DNA from: an uncultured Bacteroidales bacterium
GTDB lineage: Bacteria; Bacteroidota; Bacteroidia; Bacteroidales; Paludibacteraceae
DNA: 10,548 nucleotides
Assembly: GCA_937892015.1 (NCBI GenBank)
Contig: CALAUY010000178.1
Span: forward strand, 1 to 10,548
Direction of reading: 5' to 3'
Part shown: positions 1 through 5,910 of the stretch, one piece after another
Numbering within the stretch: the stretch's first letter is position 1
Layout of the letters: each line of letters starts with the position of its first letter
Position numbers and translations under genes: made by a program
Notes under the pieces: model-generated
What the model was told of the DNA's origin: nothing
Seen by the model: only the letters and a program-made list of their open reading frames with translations
Databases searched by the model: none

Positions 1-914
1 TGTGGTAGTGAGTGAGCCGAAAGAATGATAGTACAAATGAAATTAAAACTCAGATCGTTTCGCTCCAGCCAACGTAGATAAAGTTCCATCTGCCCTTTGT
101 ACTCTGCTTTAAAACGACCCAGTTTCAGGTCAATGGCAATCAGTCTATGCAACCGGCGATGGTAGAACAGAAGGTCGAGTTTAAAGTCCTCACCATCGAT
201 AATCATTCGCTTTTGTCGTGCAATAAAACAAAAACCGTTGCCCAGTTCCAAAATGAACTGTTCCAAGTGAGCTACCAGACAATCCTCCAGGTTTTTCTCG
301 CTATACATGTCTTTAAGTCCTGTGAATTCCAGGAAATACGGACTTTTGAATACTAAATCCGGCGACATCACATTATCATCACGCAATGACGAAAGCTCCT
401 TCTTAATCAACTCTTCGGGCTTGCTACTGATAGCCGTGCGTTCGAAAAGCATACCATCTATTTCCTTGCGAAGTCTGTCACGTCCCCATCTTCCTGATGC
501 GGCCATTGTTATATAGAATTCTCTTTGAAGAGAATCTTTCAGTGGAAGCACCTCTATGAAATGAGACCAGAACAATTGTCGCGCAAGCCGCGCGACAATT
601 TGTTCTTCAGGGAACAGCGTCGCAAATTGCATCATGCGACGAATGCTTTTTTCATCAAATCCTTTCTTTCCATACTCTTCCTGCAATTGTCGCGCAACCT
701 GCGCGACAATTTGCTTTCCGTACTCTGCGCGCTGATTTCCAAGTATGTCACGATTGATGCGTTCACCAAGATGCCAATACATCATGGTTTGTTCATAATT
801 GGCTGTAGCAGCCACATGACCACGAGCTTGCTCAATAATCTGACGCAAATCTTGCATCAGAGATTCCGTCGCAGCCTGCGACACAATTTGTCCGTTTATT
901 TTTAACTCACTCAT
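1..914 (-). CDS. YhcG/DUF1016-family PD-(D/E)xK nuclease, C-terminus off the left edge
   Basis: Partial; 304 codons are visible. The N-terminal helical part contains MMYWHLGERI and two copies of a QIVA..ARQL motif (about residues 68-77 and 105-114), the second leading into FWSHFIEVLPLKDSLQREFY, which is typical of the YhcG/DUF1016 family. The C-terminal nuclease domain shows GEDFKLDLLFYHRRLHR and IAIDLKLGRFKAEYKGQMELYLRWL; D247 and D262-x-K264 fit the PD-(D/E)xK metal site. The family is often found beside type I restriction loci, so DNA cleavage or processing is inferred. I chose ATG 914 (MSELKING). An in-frame ATG at 923 sits about 6 nt after AAAGAG and is equally possible. It lies 31 nt downstream of the RhuM-family gene, probably in one transcript. 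Oddities: inverted repeats inside the reading frame, and the last about 16 residues (after RWLERNDL, residue 288) no longer look like the family, suggesting a disruption, frameshift or bad join near position 50. Confidence 0.85.
   Translation of the reverse strand, partial: MSELKINGQIVSQAATESLMQDLRQIIEQARGHVAATANYEQTMMYWHLGERINRDILGNQRAEYGKQIVAQVARQLQEEYGKKGFDEKSIRRMMQFATLFPEEQIVARLARQLFWSHFIEVLPLKDSLQREFYITMAASGRWGRDRLRKEIDGMLFERTAISSKPEELIKKELSSLRDDNVMSPDLVFKSPYFLEFTGLKDMYSEKNLEDCLVAHLEQFILELGNGFCFIARQKRMIIDGEDFKLDLLFYHRRLHRLIAIDLKLGRFKAEYKGQMELYLRWLERNDLSFNFICTIILSAHSLP
574..600. repeat. Palindromic element copy 1 inside the YhcG gene
   Basis: Perfect 11-bp arms AATTGTCGCGC (574-584) and GCGCGACAATT (590-600) flank a 5-nt centre. 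In the gene's frame it encodes the IVARLARQL segment just before FWSHFIE. The arms are identical to those at 685-711, although the centres differ (AAGCC versus AACCT). Confidence 0.85.
618..641. repeat. Weaker inverted repeat inside the YhcG gene
   Basis: Seven-bp arms CGTCGCA (618-624) and TGCGACG (635-641) flank a 10-nt spacer between the two strong palindromes. It may be a degraded relative, or chance in a codon-constrained region. Confidence 0.4.
685..711. repeat. Palindromic element copy 2 inside the YhcG gene
   Basis: The same 11-bp arms (685-695 and 701-711) surround the centre AACCT. It encodes the IVAQVARQL segment before QEEYGKKGF. It is in the same orientation and reading frame as the copy at 574-600. 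Confidence 0.85.
868..882. repeat. Short palindrome near the start of the YhcG gene
   Basis: Six-bp arms GTCGCA (868-873) and TGCGAC (877-882) flank a 3-nt centre and are followed by ACAATTTG, which resembles the outer part of the 574-600 and 685-711 arms. It encodes the QIVSQAAT segment at residues 9-16, parallel to the QIVA..ARQL protein motif further on. Confidence 0.55.
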
Positions 915-945
915 AACTATCATGTAAACTCTTTATCTTTTAGAG

Positions 946-1836
946 TTATTTCTTTAATCCTTCAACCTGCCCTTGCAGGTCTCTCGAAGCCCTCCCGATA
1001 ATTTCGTCGGCCTTCACCTCCTGCATTTTCATGATGGCGAACCAGCGTTTGCCGAGGTCCTTGATGCTGGCTCCGATGTGATAGACCTCATCGTCAATCA
1101 GCAGGAAACGGTCGTGCGAGCGGGTGAGCACATGCACGGGGATGGGGGCGTACTGGCTGTCGTGACGCTGTATGTCGAGCAGCAGCTGGGCATCGGGCTG
1201 ATGCGTGTAAATCTCTGCCGTCACCCCGTTCTCACGTTTGTCGAGCAAGGTCAGCACACTCTCGTCGATGTAGTTGTCAATCAGGACGATTCGCTTGCGG
1301 GCACTCTTTATCAGCTTGCTGGCCAGCTCGTAGGCATCGAAGATCTGCCCGTCGAAGAAGATGCCCTCGACAGGCGGCAGCGACGTGCGCACAAAGAAGT
1401 CAATCTTCTCTTCCGTGCGGCTCACCCGCTGCTCCAGCCGCTCAAACCGCTGGTTGACGGAATAGCCCTTCAGCAGGTACTCCTTCAGGACCTTGTTGGC
1501 CCACTTGCGAAACACGGTGGCGTTGATGCTGTTGACGCGATAGCCCACGGAGAGAATGGCATCCAGGTTGTAGAACTGGATTTGATAGGTCTTGCCGTCT
1601 GAAGCAGTATGTTCCAAAATGGAACAAACTGAAGATTCTTCAAGTTCACCAGACTTGAAAATATTGCGTAGGTGTTTGGTGATTGCTGGTCGTTGTACGC
1701 CAAAGAGCATTGCTATCTGTGGCTGTGTGAGCCATACCGATTCATTGGCCATCCTCACCTCAAGCCGAATGGCATCATTCGGCTGATAGAGCACTACCTC
1801 ATTCTCCTGCATCTTTATTTCTGTATTTGCCATCAT
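946..1836 (-). CDS. RhuM-family DNA-binding protein with a C-terminal phospholipase-D-like domain
   Basis: 296 aa from ATG 1836. The N-terminal part (about residues 35-60, WLTQPQIAMLFGVQRPAITK and following) looks like a helix-turn-helix. It is followed by FYNLDAILSVGYRVNS (about 90-103), characteristic of RhuM/ORF6N-like proteins, then a coiled-coil-like RFERLEQRVSRTEEKI stretch. The C-terminal half resembles a single phospholipase-D-like domain; HDRFLLID gives H241-x-R243-x4-D248, the HKD pattern with Arg in place of Lys, then VYHIGASIKDLG. The function is unknown; DNA binding plus a possibly degenerate PLD fold suggests a regulator or nuclease-like accessory. A TTG at 1860 would extend the frame by 8 residues but lies almost at the predicted transcription start. 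ATG 1836 or 1833 leaves a leader of about 27-30 nt. It is followed after 31 nt by the YhcG nuclease. RhuM-like and YhcG genes recur in type I restriction islands, which is a context argument only. Confidence 0.82.
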   Translation of the reverse strand: MMANTEIKMQENEVVLYQPNDAIRLEVRMANESVWLTQPQIAMLFGVQRPAITKHLRNIFKSGELEESSVCSILEHTASDGKTYQIQFYNLDAILSVGYRVNSINATVFRKWANKVLKEYLLKGYSVNQRFERLEQRVSRTEEKIDFFVRTSLPPVEGIFFDGQIFDAYELASKLIKSARKRIVLIDNYIDESVLTLLDKRENGVTAEIYTHQPDAQLLLDIQRHDSQYAPIPVHVLTRSHDRFLLIDDEVYHIGASIKDLGKRWFAIMKMQEVKADEIIGRASRDLQGQVEGLKK

Positions 1837-1868
1837 TATTTTTTGCGTTTTTTCCCTCAATTCGCCTG

Positions 1869-1900
1869 CAAAGTTACAACTTTTTTTTCATATATGCAAA
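1869..1900 (-). promoter_or_regulatory. Bacteroidetes-type promoter for the RhuM-YhcG unit
   Basis: On the minus strand TTTG (1900-1897) is followed after exactly 20 nt by TAACTTTG (1876-1869), matching the -33 TTTG / -7 TAnnTTTG consensus. Transcription should start near 1862-1864, about 27-30 nt before the ATGs at 1836/1833. The spacer is almost identical to that of the promoter at 2448-2478. Confidence 0.75.
1880..1899 (-). repeat. 20-bp promoter-spacer repeat, left copy
   Basis: Reads TTGCATATATG followed by eight A and G on the minus strand. It is identical over 20 bp to 2448-2467 on the plus strand, so the two form an inverted pair about 550 bp apart. Upstream both also carry TTTTTCTTGCAT. 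Confidence 0.85.
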
Positions 1901-1920
1901 TAAAATGCAAGAAAAATGCA

Positions 1921-1937
1921 CACAGCGAAGCAGATCG
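1921..1937 (-). repeat. 17-bp inverted copy of the 39-bp repeat end
   Basis: CACAGCGAAGCAGATCG here is the exact reverse complement of 2145-2161 and 2184-2200, the 3' part of each 39-bp unit. The single-stranded region could therefore fold into a 17-bp stem with a loop of about 207 or 246 nt. Confidence 0.85.
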
Positions 1938-2100
1938 TGCCATTTTGGCTAAGAATATCATAAGATTTTGCACCATTTTGCGCAGCTTTTATTGGCTACA
2001 CGAGCCCGCGAGTGTAGAAATATTTTTATAAAAAAATACAAAAAAGTGTATTTTTCTTCTTTTTCTATACTACTTCATTCTTTGTTAACCCTCTTTGTTC

Positions 2101-2130
2101 TTCTTTCTTATTCTTTCTTATTCTTTCCTA
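2101..2130 (+). repeat. 10-bp tandem triplicate
   Basis: TTCTTTCTTA twice and TTCTTTCCTA once, head to tail. The third unit overlaps the start of the 39-bp repeat. It is pyrimidine-only on this strand apart from the final A of each unit. Confidence 0.8.
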
Positions 2131-2200
2131 CGCTGCGCTCCGGACGATCTGCTTCGCTGTGCTTTCCTACGCTGCGCTCCGGACGATCTGCTTCGCTGTG
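2123..2200 (+). repeat. 39-bp perfect tandem duplication
   Basis: Two head-to-tail copies (2123-2161 and 2162-2200) of a unit beginning CTTTCCTACGCTGCGCTCC and ending TGCTTCGCTGTG, with no mismatch. The unit is GC-rich in an AT-rich setting. Its last 17 bp recur inverted at 1921-1937. Confidence 0.9.
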
Positions 2201-2202
2201 CA

Positions 2203-2217
2203 CCCCTACCTTAGGGG
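2203..2217. repeat. GC-rich short hairpin after the 39-bp repeats
   Basis: CCCCTA (2203-2208) pairs with TAGGGG (2212-2217) around a 3-nt loop. A second small stem, CTCC/GGAG (2222-2225, 2229-2232), follows directly. There is no T-run, so it is not called a terminator. Confidence 0.5.
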
Positions 2218-2252
2218 AGCACTCCTGCGGAGCTAGTCAAGTAAGTACCGAA

Positions 2253-2369
2253 TCTTATAGGACTTATAGGACTTATAGGACTAATAAGACCAATAGGACT
2301 TATAGGACAAATAGGACTTATAGGACAAATAGGACTAATAGGACTAATAGGACTAATAAGACTTATAGG
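2253..2369 (+). repeat. 9-bp minisatellite, 13 units
   Basis: Thirteen uninterrupted 9-nt units with consensus ACTTATAGG or ACTAATAGG (variants ACAAATAGG, ACTAATAAG, ACCAATAGG). A 7-nt partial unit (2370-2376) and one more imperfect copy follow. Variation is concentrated in positions 3-5 of the unit while AC and TAGG are kept, so units have diverged and been re-amplified. There are no spacers, so it is not a CRISPR array. Confidence 0.92.
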
Positions 2370-2447
2370 ATTTAGGACTAATGGCTCAATAACAGCAAGG
2401 GAACAACCAAAAAAATGGGCTAAAAATGCACTTTTTTACGATTTTTC

Positions 2448-2478
2448 TTGCATATATGAAAAAAAAGCAGTAATTTTG
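2448..2478 (+). promoter_or_regulatory. Bacteroidetes-type promoter for the ddl operon
   Basis: CTTG (TTG at 2448-2450, one mismatch to TTTG) is followed after 20 nt by TAATTTTG (2471-2478), matching TAnnTTTG. The start of transcription should be near 2484. The 33-bp core differs from the divergent promoter at 1869-1900 at only about three positions. No other such promoter was seen up to 7299, so the five downstream genes probably depend on it. Confidence 0.75.
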
Positions 2479-2509
2479 CACCCAAATTGGTAAAATGGGT
2501 AAGAAGGCA

Positions 2510-3544
2510 ATGAAAAAAATTGTTATCATCGCGGGTGGAGACTCCTCGGAGTATGCGGTATCGCTGCGCAGTGCAGCGGGGCTGTATTCGTTCATGGACA
2601 AGAGTCGGTATGAGGTGTTTATTGCGTGCCTGCACGGCCATGCGTGGCGCTTGGCAGCCGACTACGAAGCGGGAAAGTCGTTTGAATCGTGCACGTGGTG
2701 CGACATCGACAAGAATGCTTTCAGTGCCGTACTGCCATCGGGTGAGCACCTGACGTTCGACTACGCTTATATCACCATCCATGGTACACCGGGCGAGAAC
2801 GGCGTACTACAGGGCTATTTAGACCTCATCGGCCTGCCGTACAGTTGTTGCGGCGTACTGCCGGCTGCACTGACGTTCGACAAGTACGCATGCAACCATT
2901 ACCTACACGCTTTTGGGTTGAACATCGCCAAGAGCGTGTTGCTGCGTGCCGGCCAGACCATCAGCAACGACGAGGTGGTGGCGCAAATAGGTCTGCCGTG
3001 CTTCATCAAAAGCAACGTGGGCGGTTCGAGTTTCGGTTGCACCAAAGTGAAGACCCCCGAGCAGATACAGCCGGCCATCCAAACGGCATTTGCTGAAGGT
3101 AACGAGGTGATTATCGAGCAGTTCATGCAAGGCCGTGAGGTGACATGCGGAGTCTATGAGACTCCCATGCGGTCGGTCGCTTTTCCCGTGACCGAAGTGG
3201 TGACCACCAACGAGTTCTTCGACTATGATGCCAAGTACAATGGCCAAGTGGAAGAGATAACGCCTGCCCCTCTCGCCGCTGGCATCACCCGAGCCATCCA
3301 AGACCTGACACTGCGTCTGTACGATATACTCGGCTGCAAGGGTATCATCCGAACCGACTATATCTTAGAGCCGGTGAACGAACCCGACGACCCCGCTCTG
3401 CATATAGCAGACGGTTACCGCATCATGCTGCTTGAGGTGAACACCACGCCCGGGATGACCCCCACCAGTTTCATCCCACAACAAGTGCGTGCAGCGGGAT
3501 TAGACATAAAAGACGTTCTAACACATATCATTGAAAATGATTGA
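2510..3544 (+). CDS. ddl: D-alanine--D-alanine ligase
   Basis: 344 aa from ATG 2510 (MKKIVIIAGGDSSEY). This cytoplasmic ATP-grasp enzyme joins two D-alanines for the peptidoglycan pentapeptide. Visible motifs are GGDSSE (residues 9-14, substrate-side N-terminal domain), ITIHGTPGENG (about 88-98), the ATP-grasp lysine in FIKSNVGGSSFG (K167), GREVTCGVY, and the metal-binding end IIRTDYI (D283) and EVNTTPGM (309-316). Length and the closing FIPQQVRAAGLDIKDV match Bacteroides-type Ddl. ATG 2495 is in frame and would add MGKKA, but would leave only about 10 nt of leader. The 2510 start has GAAGG just upstream and the usual Ddl N-terminus. It is the first gene of a five-gene operon, and its end overlaps the next start by 8 nt. 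Confidence 0.96.
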   Translation: MKKIVIIAGGDSSEYAVSLRSAAGLYSFMDKSRYEVFIACLHGHAWRLAADYEAGKSFESCTWCDIDKNAFSAVLPSGEHLTFDYAYITIHGTPGENGVLQGYLDLIGLPYSCCGVLPAALTFDKYACNHYLHAFGLNIAKSVLLRAGQTISNDEVVAQIGLPCFIKSNVGGSSFGCTKVKTPEQIQPAIQTAFAEGNEVIIEQFMQGREVTCGVYETPMRSVAFPVTEVVTTNEFFDYDAKYNGQVEEITPAPLAAGITRAIQDLTLRLYDILGCKGIIRTDYILEPVNEPDDPALHIADGYRIMLLEVNTTPGMTPTSFIPQQVRAAGLDIKDVLTHIIEND

Positions 3545-4490
3545 CATCAACGCAGCTATAAGAGACTTGAGTTGGCATCGAGAGCCGCTGGGACTCTACG
3601 AGCCGATTGCATATGCGCTGGAGGGTGGCGGCAAACGCCTGCGCCCGACGCTCGCAATGATAGCGTGCCGGATGTACGATGGCAACGAAGAGCAGACTCT
3701 GCCCGTGGCACTGGCGCTGGAGATTTTCCATAATTTCACGTTACTTCACGATGACGTGATGGACCATGCACCCGTGCGGCGCGGACGGCCTACAGTGCAT
3801 GTCCGCTGGGACGACAACACGGCCATCCTGAGCGGCGATCAGATGATGACCGAGGCATACATCCGCTTAGAGAGCGTTGACCCCGCCCGACTGCCACGTG
3901 TGTTGCATATCTTCAACCGCATGGCCACTGACATCTGGAGCGGCCAACAGCTCGACATGGAGTATGAACATCGCGAGAATGTCACAATCGATGAGTACAT
4001 CGAGATGGTACGCCTAAAAACATCCGTGCTGTTAGGCACTGCCCTGCAACTGGGGGCACTGATGGCCGACGCGCCCGAACCTGATCAGCAGCTGCTCTAC
4101 CGTATCGGCGAGCGTATAGGCCTCGCTTTCCAGATACAGGACGACGTACTGGACGTGTGGGGCGACGAGTGCACGTTCGGCAAACGGATAGGAGGCGACA
4201 TCGTGCAGAACAAGAAATCGATGGTGCAGATAATGGCTCTACATCACGCCGATGCGGCTCGAAAGAAAGAACTGCATGAGTGGTTGCACCGCGAGACGTT
4301 CGACGAGGCAGAGAAAATACGCGAGGTGACGCGCCTCTACAACGAGATACACGTCCGGCCACTCTGCGACGAAAGAATAGCCGCATACACCAACGAAGCG
4401 ATGGGCTACATCGAGCAACTGCCCCTGCCTGTCGAAAAGAAAACCGAGCTGATAGATATCGCTCGCAAACTGTTGAACCGTAAAAACTAA
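3537..4490 (+). CDS. All-trans polyprenyl (isoprenyl) diphosphate synthase
   Basis: 317 aa from ATG 3537; a TTG at 3531 is a less likely alternative. It condenses isopentenyl diphosphate with allylic diphosphates in the cytoplasm. The all-helical family signature is complete: GGGKRLRP (30-37), first aspartate-rich motif DDVMD (72-76) followed by RRGRPTVH, LKTSVL (160-165), and second motif DDVLD (202-206) followed by FGKRIGGD and NKKS. The first motif has no two-residue insertion, unlike IspA-type farnesyl synthases, and the fifth residue before it is Phe67. In characterised synthases a bulky residue there limits chain length, so a C15-C20 product is inferred, not long-chain quinone tails. 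The start codon lies inside the ddl stop region (8-nt overlap), implying translational coupling. The chain length and symbol (ispA, crtE, ispB-like) are left open. Confidence 0.93.
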   Translation: MIDINAAIRDLSWHREPLGLYEPIAYALEGGGKRLRPTLAMIACRMYDGNEEQTLPVALALEIFHNFTLLHDDVMDHAPVRRGRPTVHVRWDDNTAILSGDQMMTEAYIRLESVDPARLPRVLHIFNRMATDIWSGQQLDMEYEHRENVTIDEYIEMVRLKTSVLLGTALQLGALMADAPEPDQQLLYRIGERIGLAFQIQDDVLDVWGDECTFGKRIGGDIVQNKKSMVQIMALHHADAARKKELHEWLHRETFDEAEKIREVTRLYNEIHVRPLCDERIAAYTNEAMGYIEQLPLPVEKKTELIDIARKLLNRKN

Positions 4491-4496
4491 TATACC

Positions 4497-5255
4497 ATGC
4501 CATACCGCAGACTCCCTACATCCGACCCTGCACGACTGCGCGCATTGCAACGCGCCGTGGAAAAGGCCTCTTCGGCCGATTTCACCGAACAGGTGATTCC
4601 CTACAAGACACTCACACAAGCCCAGAAATTCCTGATGATTTTTGAGAACCAAGTGAGTCAGTACCACTCCAATTTCCAGACCAAAGTGTCGGCACATAAG
4701 CAGTATCACCACGTTGTGGTCAAAACGCGCATGTACATCAGTCACTTCATCCAAGTGCTCAACATGTCGGTACAGCGCGGCGAAATAAAGAAAGATGCAC
4801 GGTCGCTCTACGGTCTCGACCCCAACACCTCCACCTTGCCGCATCTCGGTTCTGAAGCGGCCCTCTTGGAATGGGGACAGAAAATCATCCGGGGCGAGGA
4901 GGAGCGCATCCGACTGGGCGGTTTCCCCATCTACAACCCCAACATCACGAAAGTGAAAGTGTACTACGACATGCTCTGCGAGCAACAGAGTTACCAGAGC
5001 ATGCACAAGAAAAACACCACCCGCGTGTACGAAGATTTAGGCGAATTGCGCCGTGAGGCCGACGAACTCATCCTCGACATTTGGAACACGGTCGAGGCGC
5101 ATTACAAGGACCTGTTGCCATACGCTCGACTGATGGCGTGCAAGAGCTACGGACTAATCTATTATTACCGCACGGGCGAGAAAAAACTGACGCCCGAAAC
5201 CGACCGCGAGATTAGCCGCATCCACCAAATGCAGCCCGAACTGGACCTGCAATAA
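4497..5255 (+). CDS. Conserved-looking helical protein of unknown function
   Basis: 252 aa; I do not recognise a named family. It begins 6 nt after the prenyl synthase stop and is read in the same direction, so it is almost certainly cotranscribed. There is no signal peptide or membrane segment. The protein is charged and predicted mostly helical, with long stretches lacking Gly/Pro (QKFLMIFENQVSQYHSNF; RVYEDLGELRREADELIL), suggesting a helical bundle. Notable local features are an N-terminal PTSDPARLRALQRAV segment, a Tyr/His-rich VSAHKQYHHVVVKTRMY, GGFPIYNPNITKVKVYYDM in the middle, and SYGLIYYYRTGEKKL near the end. Codon use matches its neighbours, arguing for a resident gene. A cytoplasmic helper or scaffold is possible, but no role can be assigned. 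Confidence 0.85.
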   Translation: MPYRRLPTSDPARLRALQRAVEKASSADFTEQVIPYKTLTQAQKFLMIFENQVSQYHSNFQTKVSAHKQYHHVVVKTRMYISHFIQVLNMSVQRGEIKKDARSLYGLDPNTSTLPHLGSEAALLEWGQKIIRGEEERIRLGGFPIYNPNITKVKVYYDMLCEQQSYQSMHKKNTTRVYEDLGELRREADELILDIWNTVEAHYKDLLPYARLMACKSYGLIYYYRTGEKKLTPETDREISRIHQMQPELDLQ

Positions 5256-5301
5256 CGCAGATAAAACGAACAAAATAGAGTAGAAAAAAACGAGTTGAAC
5301 T

Positions 5302-5907
5302 ATGTTGTTTGCCAGTCAGATTTACGACTTCATCCACCGGTTGCCCTCTCACCGACTGAAGAAACAAAAAGAGGAGATGCGCATGCTCATTCACCAAAAA
5401 ATGCAGCGACTGCAGCCCGAAGAGCGTGCCGAGATGAGTGCAGTGCTATGCGACCGTATCCGCAGCCGTGACGAGTTTCGCGAGGCCAAAGTGGTCATGA
5501 TGTACTACCCCATCCAGAACGAGCCGGATATACGCCCGCTCATGGAGGAGTACAAAGACGAAAAAATTATTCTGTTGCCTGTGGCCCATCGCAAGAAAAT
5601 GGAGATGCGTCGCTATACCGGCAAAGCGGGCTTGCACCGCGGCAATTTCGGCATCCCCGAGCCTGCCGGCGAACCCTTCACCGGAGCACCCGACATCATC
5701 ATCGTGCCCGGAGTGGCGTTCGATAAAGAGGCCAACCGACTCGGACGTGGCGGCGGATATTACGACCGCTTCCTGAAGCATTTCCATCGAGCGAAGAAAT
5801 ACGCGGTGGCGTACGATTTTCAGATTGTCAAGAAAGTGCCGATGGCCTCTTTCGACATGCAGATGGATGCCGTCTTCACGGTTGGCACAGAATTTGTAAG
5901 AAGATAA
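5302..5907 (+). CDS. 5-formyltetrahydrofolate cyclo-ligase (5,10-methenyl-THF synthetase)
   Basis: 201 aa. It converts 5-formyl-THF to 5,10-methenyl-THF with ATP, returning a storage or inhibitory folate to the one-carbon pool. Diagnostic motifs are YYPIQNEPDIRPLM (about 68-81), KAGLHRGNFGIPEP (108-121), VPGVAFDKEANRLGRGGGYYDR (135-156; the LGRGGGYYDR loop binds phosphate/ATP) and the C-terminal MDAVFT. The start is uncertain. ATG 5302 adds about 18 residues (MLFASQIYDFIHRLPSHR) before the usual KK..EEMR family start, whereas ATG 5377 or 5383 would cut into conserved sequence, so 5302 is kept. It lies 46 nt after the preceding gene with no visible promoter, and 3 nt before the next gene. The gene is often called ygfA/fau/MTHFS in other organisms. 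Confidence 0.94.
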   Translation: MLFASQIYDFIHRLPSHRLKKQKEEMRMLIHQKMQRLQPEERAEMSAVLCDRIRSRDEFREAKVVMMYYPIQNEPDIRPLMEEYKDEKIILLPVAHRKKMEMRRYTGKAGLHRGNFGIPEPAGEPFTGAPDIIIVPGVAFDKEANRLGRGGGYYDRFLKHFHRAKKYAVAYDFQIVKKVPMASFDMQMDAVFTVGTEFVRR

Positions 5908-5910
5908 AAC

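Larger units (their letters stand above)
1901..2447. other. Gene-free, repeat-rich divergent intergenic region
   Basis: No convincing gene. The left part (1901-2100) is AT-rich, with a weak inverted repeat CTACAC/GTGTAG (1996-2001, 2012-2017) and an AT-only 8-bp hairpin (2032-2039, 2048-2055). From 2101 it turns into tandem repeats of 10, 39 and 9 bp. A plus-strand frame is open from a TTG at 1968 to 2375, but its content is repeat translation (TYR/TNR units) and no start signal supports it. Confidence 0.7.

Noticed and set aside
973..1602. Plus-strand open frame of 209 codons
   Set aside because: It lies antisense to the RhuM-family gene, whose protein shows clear domain motifs; the antisense translation has none.
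1836..1860. TTG 1860 as start of the RhuM-family protein
   Set aside because: It would sit within a few bases of the predicted transcription start and add eight residues not needed by the domain; ATG 1836/1833 fits better.
1996..2055. Two hairpins in the AT-rich part of the intergenic region as terminators
   Set aside because: The first stem has only six good pairs and the second is almost purely A-T; no plus-strand gene ends just upstream that would need termination.
1968..2375. Plus-strand open frame of 135 codons across the tandem repeats, with a hydrophobic stretch followed by FPTLRSGRSASLC and TYR/TNR repeats
   Set aside because: It starts on TTG with no promoter or ribosome site, the hydrophobic part comes from T-rich DNA and the rest is repeat translation; open frame is expected because the units are multiples of three.
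2253..2376. CRISPR-like array
   Set aside because: The units are 9 nt, contiguous and degenerate, with no spacers and no cas genes nearby.
4239..5006. Minus-strand open frame of 255 codons
   Set aside because: It is antisense to the prenyl synthase end and the helical gene, and is rich in residues expected from reversed GC-rich codons; the operon genes explain the region.
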